Shown: one piece after another, positions 9,665 through 16,042 of the stretch | Layout of the letters: the number at the start of each line of letters is the position of its first letter | How positions within the stretch are numbered: the first letter of the stretch is position 1 | Origin: QHXW01 sp963768075 | GTDB taxonomy: Bacteria; Acidobacteriota; Terriglobia; Bryobacterales; Bryobacteraceae | Direction: 5' to 3' | Length of the DNA: 64,000 nucleotides | Assembly: GCA_963768075.1 (NCBI GenBank) | Contig: CAVYHD010000002.1 | Location: 372,001 to 436,000 of the forward strand | Program-made: the position numbers and the translations under genes | Notes under the pieces: model-generated | Told to the model about the DNA's origin: nothing | The model's input: the letters and a program-made list of their open reading frames with translations, nothing else | The model's database searches: none

Positions 9665-9704
9665 CGCTTGACTGCGGCAGTGTTAGCCTGAAAGCCTCGA
9701 CATC

Positions 9705-11828
9705 ATGACACGAAGAGAGCTGTTCTCCTCATTTCTGTTTACCGGTGCGGCCAGCACGGTGACTTTCTGCGCGCGCGCGGCGGAGCAAACGCCGTTTCCC
9801 GGGACGCCATTCCATGCCTACCCCCACTGTCTGCCGGAGTACCTGCGCGGCCTGACCAAGAAGGCGGTAGAGAAACGCGACGCGGAACTGGCGAAGCTGG
9901 TGACGCCGGCAGCGATCGAAGCGCGCCAGAAATGGGCGCGGGAAACACTATGGAAGCTGATTGGCGGAATGCCGGAGCGCACTCCGCTAAACGCGCGCAC
10001 GACGGGATCGTTCGAGCGGGAGGGTTTCAAAGTCGAGAAGGTGATTTACGAGAGCCGGCCGGGGCTGATCGTCTCGGCGAACCTGTACCTTCCCAAGAAA
10101 GGCGCCGGACCGTTCCCCGCGGTTCTGTTCCAGAGCGGGCATTACAACGAAGGCAAGGCCAATCCCAACTACCAGCGCTGCTGCCAGGGGCTGGCGCAAC
10201 TCGGGTTCGTGGTGCTCGCTTTTGACCCGATGGGACAGGGCGAGCGCATTCAATATCCGGACTCCTCGGGCCTCCATACGCGGCTCCAGGACGTGGACTC
10301 CGAGCACACCGTTCCCGGCAAGCAAATGCTGCTCTTTGGCGACACGGCCACACGCTTCCAGCTCTGGGATTCGATGCGCAGCCTGGATTACCTGATTGCC
10401 CTCCCAATGGTGGACGCCAAGCGCGTGGGCTCGACGGGGCACTCCGGAGGAGGCACGCTCACGATGCTGCTCTCGGCGGCGGACGAGCGGCTAGTGGCGG
10501 CGGCGCCGTGCATGGGGAACATCGAAAACGTGGCCGCGCTCCCATTTATTTCGCCTGGCTCGACCGACGACGCGGAGCAGGATTTTGTGGATTCGGGCCC
10601 GGTGGGGTTCGACCGCTGGGATCTTTTCTATCCGTTCGCGCCGAAACCGATGCTGATTTGGCCGAGCGACCGCGATTTCTACTCGACTTACTCCTCCCAG
10701 TACATTACAAACGGGTGGCAGGAGTTTCAAAAGCTTCGTGCCGTGTACTCCACTTTGAATCACGCCGATCGTTTGAAGTGGGCCGACACTCCCCTGCCCC
10801 ATTCGCTGGCTTACGACAGCCGCATGCTGATCTACAACTGGTTCACGCGCTGGCTGAAGGGATCGACCGAGGCAGTGCGCGAGGAACCCGCGGTTAAACC
10901 AGAGGCTTTTGCCACACTGTACGCATCGGAATCCGGCAACGTGACCGCCTCGCTGCATAGCGCGACGGCGTTCACGCTGAACAAAGCCAGGCGGGTGGAG
11001 CGCACTCCGGCGGCGCTGGACTCTTTGCTGCGGGTATCACGCGGGCCGACTTCCTCACGGATCATTACGCGACGGCAAATGCCTAACGTGACTGTCGAGG
11101 TGCTCGAAGTTGGGTCGGATCCGGGCGTCTGGCTTCCGGCATGGCTCGTAACGGCGAAAGATACGGCGCCGGATAAGCCGGTTCTGCTGGTGCTCGATCC
11201 TGTGGAATCCGAGCGGCTCTGGTTCCAGCCGGACGCGGATCTTGCGGCGGGCAGTCCGGTGGTTTGCGCCGCCGACATTCGCGGGGTGGGGGCGCTGCTT
11301 CCCGAATACAGCCCGGGACACGCAGGATATGCCGCTTCCCACAGGCAAGAGGAGGATTACGCGTGGAGCTCGGTAATCCTAGGCAAGCCGCTGGTGGGGC
11401 AGCGTGTTACCGACATACTGGCGATCGTCGCGGCGTTACATAAGCATCCGGCGACCGCTCAACGGCGTTTACTGGTTGCGGCCGCTGGAAGGCTGACGGT
11501 GCCGGCGCTGTTTGCCGCAGCGCTCGACAAGCGAATCGACAGACTTTATCTTTCCGGTGGTCTTACGTCATTCCGCAGCGTGGTGGACTCCGAGTTATAC
11601 AACCAGTCATTCGCCAACTTCGTACCGGGCCTGTTGAATCACACGGATCTGCCGGAGGTGGCGGCCTCGATCGCGCCGCGCCGCATCGTGCTCGCGGGAG
11701 CCGTCGATGCCAGGAACGAGACAGCGGATGTGGCCGTGGTGCGCCAACTTTACGCGGGCGGAAATTTTTCGATTGAGCCCGACGCGCAGTGGACCGTCGA
11801 ACGGCTTACGTCGTTTGCGGGTGACTAG
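9705..11828 (+). CDS. Tat-type exported alpha/beta hydrolase (acetylxylan-esterase-like)
   Basis: 707 residues. The start MTRRELFSSFLFTGAAS carries a twin-arginine-like motif and a hydrophobic stretch, so export is likely. The N-terminal half is an alpha/beta hydrolase of the acetylxylan-esterase/dienelactone-hydrolase type: a beta strand LYLPKKGAGPFPAVLF, FDPMGQGERI near 173-182, and the nucleophile elbow GHSGGG with Ser 247. After about residue 400 there is a second alpha/beta region of weaker similarity (PVLLVLDPVESERL, ADIRGVGALLPEY), so the chain may be a tandem with a degenerate second hydrolase. It follows the TonB-dependent receptor and could deacetylate imported glycans; the substrate is inferred from family only. 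Confidence 0.78.
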   Translation: MTRRELFSSFLFTGAASTVTFCARAAEQTPFPGTPFHAYPHCLPEYLRGLTKKAVEKRDAELAKLVTPAAIEARQKWARETLWKLIGGMPERTPLNARTTGSFEREGFKVEKVIYESRPGLIVSANLYLPKKGAGPFPAVLFQSGHYNEGKANPNYQRCCQGLAQLGFVVLAFDPMGQGERIQYPDSSGLHTRLQDVDSEHTVPGKQMLLFGDTATRFQLWDSMRSLDYLIALPMVDAKRVGSTGHSGGGTLTMLLSAADERLVAAAPCMGNIENVAALPFISPGSTDDAEQDFVDSGPVGFDRWDLFYPFAPKPMLIWPSDRDFYSTYSSQYITNGWQEFQKLRAVYSTLNHADRLKWADTPLPHSLAYDSRMLIYNWFTRWLKGSTEAVREEPAVKPEAFATLYASESGNVTASLHSATAFTLNKARRVERTPAALDSLLRVSRGPTSSRIITRRQMPNVTVEVLEVGSDPGVWLPAWLVTAKDTAPDKPVLLVLDPVESERLWFQPDADLAAGSPVVCAADIRGVGALLPEYSPGHAGYAASHRQEEDYAWSSVILGKPLVGQRVTDILAIVAALHKHPATAQRRLLVAAAGRLTVPALFAAALDKRIDRLYLSGGLTSFRSVVDSELYNQSFANFVPGLLNHTDLPEVAASIAPRRIVLAGAVDARNETADVAVVRQLYAGGNFSIEPDAQWTVERLTSFAGD

Positions 11829-11845
11829 AGTCTCGGCGAGTCAAA

Positions 11846-12649
11846 TCATTCGCGGCAGATGCCGCGCTTGCTCCGGCGGATGAACGCCACCAGATGGGCG
11901 GCCTCGGCCGTGGCAATCTCGCGCTCGATGCGCCGCAGCGAATCCTCGAGCTTCAGCCCGGAGCGGTACAGCAACCGGTAGGCGTTCTTCAACGCAGTGA
12001 TTTGCGGCGTTTTGAAGCCGGCCCGCCTGAGGCCGACGAGGTTCACGCCCTTGGCTTCGACGTTGAAGCCGGAGTAGAGAAAGAACGGGGGAACGTCGCT
12101 ATTGACGCGGGTGTTTCCGCCGATCATCGCGAGGCGGCCGATTTTCGAGAACTGGTGAATCACGACGCCCCCCGAGACGAACGCCTGGTCCTCCACCTCC
12201 ACGTAGCCCGCAACCAGCGCGCAACTGCATATCACTGTGCTGTTGCCAACTTTGCAATTATGGGCGATGTGGCCGGAGGTCATGATGTAGTTGGCGTCGC
12301 CGATCTCGGTAGCGGATTCCGGTTCGGTGCCGCGGGAGATGGTGTAGTGCTCGCGGATGATGTTGTCGTTACCGATGCGCAGGTAGCTGCGCTCACCGGT
12401 GAAATTCTTGTCCAGCGGATCGGTACCCAGCACGGTCCCGGCGGAAATGGAGTTGCGCTCGCCCAGGGTCGTCCAGCGTTTCACGTAGACGTATGGTTCG
12501 AGCGTGCAGCCTGCCCCGATTACCACATCGGATTCGATGACGCAGAACTCCCCGACGCGTACGCCGGGCGCGATCGAAGCGCCGGGATCGATGCGCGCCG
12601 TGGAAGCGACGAAGGCAGAGGGGTCAACGGACAAAGCGGGGACCTTCAA
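11846..12649 (-). CDS. lpxA: Acyl-ACP--UDP-N-acetylglucosamine O-acyltransferase
   Basis: 267 residues, the usual length for LpxA, which catalyses the first step of lipid A synthesis by adding a 3-hydroxyacyl chain to UDP-GlcNAc. Left-handed beta-helix hexapeptides fill residues 8-190. The HIAHNC motif at 127-132 places H130 at the position of the catalytic His 125 of E. coli LpxA (usual motif HIAHDC). A helical C-terminal domain follows (TPQITALKNAYRLLYRSG). The start is a TTG whose first two bases end the previous codon and stop of lepB (GGTTGA), so the genes overlap by four bases and are translationally coupled. Its end lies 17 bases from the convergent esterase. Cytoplasmic homotrimer. 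Confidence 0.93.
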   Translation of the reverse strand: MKVPALSVDPSAFVASTARIDPGASIAPGVRVGEFCVIESDVVIGAGCTLEPYVYVKRWTTLGERNSISAGTVLGTDPLDKNFTGERSYLRIGNDNIIREHYTISRGTEPESATEIGDANYIMTSGHIAHNCKVGNSTVICSCALVAGYVEVEDQAFVSGGVVIHQFSKIGRLAMIGGNTRVNSDVPPFFLYSGFNVEAKGVNLVGLRRAGFKTPQITALKNAYRLLYRSGLKLEDSLRRIEREIATAEAAHLVAFIRRSKRGICRE

Positions 12650-13449
12650 CCGCCGATGGGATATCCGTGAATCAACATGAACGTCCGGCGCCAGCGTGTC
12701 TTGGAGAAAAAATGCTCGGCAAGATCGATGAAGTGAAAAGTGGTGAAGTCGACCAGATCCTGCGTCGAGGCGTCGTATGACCAGTAGATCAGCAGCGGCT
12801 TACCCTTGATGTTTTCGCTCGGGACGAAACCCCAGTAGCGGCTGTCCGCGGAGTTATCGCGGTTGTCGCCCATGGCGAAATAGTGATCTGGCGGCACGAC
12901 CACCTCACCGTTCACCACATGGTTTTCGAGCATATCCATGGCCTCGGGCGGAAGCGCCATGTTGGGCGCCCCAGCGGGAAAGTTGTCGCGGTAGGAATCG
13001 AGATAGCGGGTCTTGTGAACCGTGTAAGGCTCGTCCAGCTTCGTGCCGTTCAGGAATACCTGCTTGTTGACGAGGCGAATCCGATCGCCAGGCATGCCGA
13101 TCACGCGCTTCACGTAATCCTCTTTTATGTTCAGAGGGTAGCGGAACACGATGATGTCCCCGCGCTTGACGGGCTCATAGGGCAGCAAATGCCGGGAGAG
13201 CGCGCCGGGCGGCGAATACGCCAAGCGGTCGACGATGACATGATCGCCAATCAGCAGATTGTCCTCCATGGAAGAGGTCGGAATGACCTCGGGCTGGGCG
13301 ATGGTGCTGGTGGCAAAAATCAGGATGATGAAGTTAAAGACCCATTCGGCAAGGCCGTGCGAGGCGGAGCCGGCCGCGCCACGGGCTTGCGGAGCGGTCT
13401 CTACCGCAGGCCTGGGTAAGGCGCGTCTCTTGGCTTTCTTCGGCTTCAT
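12646..13449 (-). CDS. lepB: Signal peptidase I
   Basis: 267 residues. It cleaves Sec signal peptides at the periplasmic face of the inner membrane. A basic N-terminal tail (MKPKKAKRRALPRP) precedes one membrane helix (about 36-52, EWVFNFIILIFATSTI). The S26 boxes follow in order: PTSSMEDNLLIGD with nucleophile S60, YVKRVIGMPGDRI with general base K114, and MGDNRDNSADSRYWGFVP. It is fused by overlap to lpxA, an arrangement in which export and envelope lipid genes share a transcript. It is divergent from lpxD with a 56-base gap, so the promoters of both genes must lie within or close to that gap. Confidence 0.93.
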   Translation of the reverse strand: MKPKKAKRRALPRPAVETAPQARGAAGSASHGLAEWVFNFIILIFATSTIAQPEVIPTSSMEDNLLIGDHVIVDRLAYSPPGALSRHLLPYEPVKRGDIIVFRYPLNIKEDYVKRVIGMPGDRIRLVNKQVFLNGTKLDEPYTVHKTRYLDSYRDNFPAGAPNMALPPEAMDMLENHVVNGEVVVPPDHYFAMGDNRDNSADSRYWGFVPSENIKGKPLLIYWSYDASTQDLVDFTTFHFIDLAEHFFSKTRWRRTFMLIHGYPIGG

Positions 13450-13505
13450 TTGCGCTCTTCCTTTTATACCGCACTCGCCCGGCGGCGCCGCGTTACAGTG
13501 TAGAC

Positions 13506-14531
13506 ATGCGTGTCAGGGAATTGGCTGAATGGCTCGGGGCAACCTTCGAAGGTGACGGGGAAAAGGAGCTCACCGGCGTCCAGGCGCTGGATGTGGCGGG
13601 TGCTGAGGACCTCTCGTTCGTTTCCAGTACGAGAGCGGTCCAGCAGGCGGAGCTGTCAGCCGCGGGGTGCCTGATCGTACCGCTGGAATTTCCCGCGGGC
13701 CGGACCGTGATTCGCGCCGCCGCGCCGCGGACGGCGTTCGCGCGCGCGGTGAGCCGCCTGGTGCCGGCTCCTCCCCACCGCCCGGGCGTGCATGGGACGG
13801 CAGCCGTCAGCCCGGAAGCGGAGATTGGGGAGGGCGTCGAGATCGGGCCACACGTGAGCGTTGCCGAAGGAGCGCGCATTGAAGGCAATTGCCGCATTGG
13901 TCCGGGCTGTTCCATCGGCCGCCGCGTCCAGATCGGCCATGATACCGTGCTGCACGCGAACGTCACTATTTACGATGACGTGGACGTTGGCAGCAACGCA
14001 ATCCTGCATGCGGGATGCGTGATTGGCGCCGATGGTTTCGGTTTCGCGCTGGACGGCGACCGGTATCAGAAATTCCCGCAGATCGGACGCGTCGAGATCG
14101 GCGACTTCGTCGAAATCGGGGCGAATTCGTGCGTCGACCGCGCGGCGCTGGGTACGACGCGCATCGGCGACGGCACCAAGCTCGATAACATGGTGCATGT
14201 GGGCCACAACTGCCGCATCGGAAAGCATGTGGTGGTGGCGGCGCAGACCGGGTTCTCGGGCAGCGTGGTGGTGGAGGATTATGCGGTGATCGGCGGGCAA
14301 GTGGGGATTGGGGACAAAGCGCGCATCGAATCACACGCCGTGCTGGGCTCCGGCTGTGGCATTCTGCCTTCGAAGATCGTACACGCGGGCCAGGTGGTGT
14401 GGGGCACGCCGGCGCGGCCGCTCAAACAACACCTGGAGCAGCTAGCCAACCTGGCACGATTGCCGCAAATGCGGGACGAGATCGCGGACCAGAAGCGCCG
14501 CCTGGCGGAGCTCGAACGGGCCGAGGCTTGA
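13506..14531 (+). CDS. lpxD: UDP-3-O-(3-hydroxyacyl)glucosamine N-acyltransferase
   Basis: 341 residues, matching the LpxD family, which adds the second acyl chain in lipid A synthesis. The N-terminal uridine-binding domain (residues 1-95) is followed by a hexapeptide-repeat beta helix. The catalytic motif HVGHNC at 231-236 puts H234 at the position of E. coli H239. IGADGFGF (173-180) and VVWGTPARPL near the end are further family signatures. The C-terminus is a helical coil (LARLPQMRDEIADQKRRLAEL) expected to line the trimer. The next gene starts on the base after its TGA. With lpxA just across a divergent promoter region, two of the three acyl-transfer and deacetylation steps are encoded here; no lpxC is in the window. 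Confidence 0.94.
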   Translation: MRVRELAEWLGATFEGDGEKELTGVQALDVAGAEDLSFVSSTRAVQQAELSAAGCLIVPLEFPAGRTVIRAAAPRTAFARAVSRLVPAPPHRPGVHGTAAVSPEAEIGEGVEIGPHVSVAEGARIEGNCRIGPGCSIGRRVQIGHDTVLHANVTIYDDVDVGSNAILHAGCVIGADGFGFALDGDRYQKFPQIGRVEIGDFVEIGANSCVDRAALGTTRIGDGTKLDNMVHVGHNCRIGKHVVVAAQTGFSGSVVVEDYAVIGGQVGIGDKARIESHAVLGSGCGILPSKIVHAGQVVWGTPARPLKQHLEQLANLARLPQMRDEIADQKRRLAELERAEA

Positions 14532-15206
14532 ATGTTGCTCGTCGTCGGCGGTCACACGCGGAATATCGGCAAGACGTCGGTAGTGGCCGGGTTGATCGCC
14601 GCAATTCCCGAGGCGCATTGGACGGCCCTCAAGGTCACGCAGTTCGGCCACGGCGTTTGTTCGAGCGATGGCGCGCCATGTGAATGCACCATCGTCGATC
14701 CGGAGCATCCATTTGCGATTTCGGAAGAGACCGACGCCACGGGCGGAACCGATACCAGCCGCTTTCTGGCCGCGGGCGCACGACGATCATATTGGATACG
14801 GACCGCGGCTGATCAACTGGGCCACGCTCTGCCCGAGCTCCGCCGCATTTTCGACACGAGCCAGCACGTCATCGCCGAATCCAACAGCATCCTGCAATTT
14901 TTCAAACCGGATCTCTATTTCGCCGTAATGGATTTCGCCGCGGACGATTTCAAGGCGACGAGCCTGCAATACCTCGACCGCGCCGACGCACTGATCGTCA
15001 TCGATCGCGGCGAGGACCAGCCCGAGTGGAGTGGAGTATCGCGACGGCTGTGGGATTCCAAGCCGCGGTTCTACGTCCGGCCACCTCAGTGGGTAACCGC
15101 GGCCATGGCCGCATGTGTCAGGGGCCGGTTGAACTCTTCGCCGGCGTCTTCCGGCGCAACGGGAGCCAGCTCGGCAAGCTTGGCATCGCCCGGCGACGGC
15201 ATGTAG
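14532..15206 (+). CDS. P-loop NTPase, MobB/DTBS-like, of unknown role
   Basis: 224 residues. It opens directly with a beta strand and a Walker A loop (MLLVVGGHTRNIGKTS), as in MobB, dethiobiotin synthetase and cobyrinate synthase-like proteins of the SIMIBI class. A strand with acidic residues (HVIAESNSILQFFKPDLYF) and one resembling a switch or base-recognition strand (ADALIVIDRGE) follow. There is a Cys-rich stretch, CSSDGAPCECTIV, at about 43-55. The start ATG abuts the lpxD stop with no gap, so it is co-translated with a lipid A gene, which is odd for a molybdopterin protein. The last 30 residues are a low-complexity Ser/Ala tail that overlaps, antisense, the end of the HisKA gene at 15086-15409; the functional end may be near residue 190. 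Confidence 0.72.
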   Translation: MLLVVGGHTRNIGKTSVVAGLIAAIPEAHWTALKVTQFGHGVCSSDGAPCECTIVDPEHPFAISEETDATGGTDTSRFLAAGARRSYWIRTAADQLGHALPELRRIFDTSQHVIAESNSILQFFKPDLYFAVMDFAADDFKATSLQYLDRADALIVIDRGEDQPEWSGVSRRLWDSKPRFYVRPPQWVTAAMAACVRGRLNSSPASSGATGASSASLASPGDGM

Positions 15207-15409
15207 GCGCGAACAGCGCGTAGACCTTCGCAAAGAATCTGGTCCGCATGGGCAATTTGCTGGTGCATTCTGCGCAACTGCTCGCGAATGCACGCATCTT
15301 CGGGAGTGATGAGTTCGAGGTATGACGTCAACGCTTCCAGGGCGCTGAGCGGCTGCCGCAACTGATGAGCAAAATCAGCCAGCACGTCTACAGAATGCAC
15401 TTGAGCCAC
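15086..15409 (-). CDS. Stand-alone HisKA (DHp) domain protein
   Basis: 107 residues from a GTG at 15409, preceded by a strong ribosome site GGAGG (15416-15420) with 6-base spacing. Residues 10-66 are a histidine-kinase dimerization/phosphoacceptor helix pair: DFAHQLRQPLSALEALTSYL carries the H-box His followed by the usual Gln/Arg-x-Pro, then a second helix (CIREQLRRMHQQIAHADQIL). There is no ATPase domain, receiver or membrane segment in the frame, so it cannot autophosphorylate alone; it may be a phosphotransfer protein or a regulator that pairs with a full kinase. The last 121 bases run antisense to the end of the P-loop gene. A good sigma70-type promoter lies upstream (15474-15501). The large membrane kinase at 16043 is the nearest possible partner. 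Confidence 0.7.
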   Translation of the reverse strand: MAQVHSVDVLADFAHQLRQPLSALEALTSYLELITPEDACIREQLRRMHQQIAHADQILCEGLRAVRAYMPSPGDAKLAELAPVAPEDAGEEFNRPLTHAAMAAVTH

Positions 15410-15473
15410 AACGGGCCTCCAGTCGGACGTAATGGGGAGGTATTAGCCAGCTTGTTCGGAGTTCCGGGAAACG

Positions 15474-15501
15474 ATTATAGCGCAGGCGCACCACATGGCA
15501 A
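15474..15501 (-). promoter_or_regulatory. Sigma70-like promoter for the HisKA gene
   Basis: On the minus strand, TTGCCA (15501-15496), a 16-base spacer and a perfect TATAAT (15479-15474) lie 65 bases upstream of the GTG start at 15409, with GGAGG in between. Spacing and orientation fit a housekeeping-type promoter. Confidence 0.6.
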
Positions 15502-15948
15502 CAAAAATTTTTGAGCCTTGTTTTTTGCGGCTTAAGCGACCCGTGCGCGGCCCATGGCGAGAATCACGTTCATCAATTCGAACGCCTGGTTCGATGGTCC
15601 CGCTGACGCTCGCCGCTGCTGATGGAAGGCGCGCATTTTTTTAGGCCACGAGATCTGTCAATTACGATTTCCCGGCGGGGCATCCGTGCCGCGCACGTTC
15701 GAGGCGAGGCATTGCGTGTTGGCAAGAACTCCAGTGGACGCCAACGGAAAATTCTTGGGGACTGGAAAGCAGCTGACCTTGCGAGGCCGGCGCGTTCGAC
15801 ATCAGCATCGCCAAGCAGCTTTGGGTTACCAAGCTGGCGCTGGAGCTTGCGCGATGCCGATGACTTTCGCGGGCCAGACGGTTGCCCGGCCTGACTAACG
15901 CGCGTTCTCTTTTGACTCGTATTCTATTCTTAAGGCGCCCGCGGTAAG
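15502..15948. other. Non-coding stretch with no recognisable gene
   Basis: Between the two divergent promoters I find no convincing gene. Plus-strand frames at 15622-15894 and 15686-15898 have shadow-like composition. A short minus-strand frame (15532-15636, 34 codons, ending in NQAFELMNVILAMGRARVA) has no ribosome site. Around 15796-15863 one plus-strand register reads FDISIAKQLWVTKLALELA before a stop, which looks protein-like and could be the end of a lost barrel protein or pure chance. Confidence 0.4.
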
Positions 15949-15982
15949 TTAGTTATCGAAAGTTAGCAATCCATTAGTTATC
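15949..15982. repeat. Direct repeat TTAGTTATC upstream of the hybrid kinase
   Basis: TTAGTTATC occurs at 15949-15957 and again at 15974-15982, 25 bases apart start to start. A related AGTTAG (15961-15966) lies between them. The pair sits just upstream of the promoter at 16008-16036 in an AT-rich segment. This is a plausible binding site for a dimeric activator or repressor of the kinase gene; no protein can be named. Confidence 0.45.
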
Positions 15983-16007
15983 AAGTTCTGCTAAACCACT
16001 TAGAGTA

Positions 16008-16036
16008 TTAACTTACGAATCATCGATCCGTATAAT
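16008..16036 (+). promoter_or_regulatory. Sigma70-like promoter, possibly giving a leaderless mRNA
   Basis: TTAACT (16008-16013), a 17-base spacer and a perfect TATAAT (16031-16036). The GTG start of the kinase at 16043 lies 6 bases after the -10 box, where transcription would begin, so a transcript from here would be leaderless or would use an internal start. Promoter spacing is optimal; the -35 match is moderate. Confidence 0.55.
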
Positions 16037-16042
16037 AGCGGG

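Noticed and set aside
15532..15636. 34-codon minus-strand frame
   Set aside because: No ribosome site and no conservation that I can judge; kept only as a note in the intergenic description.
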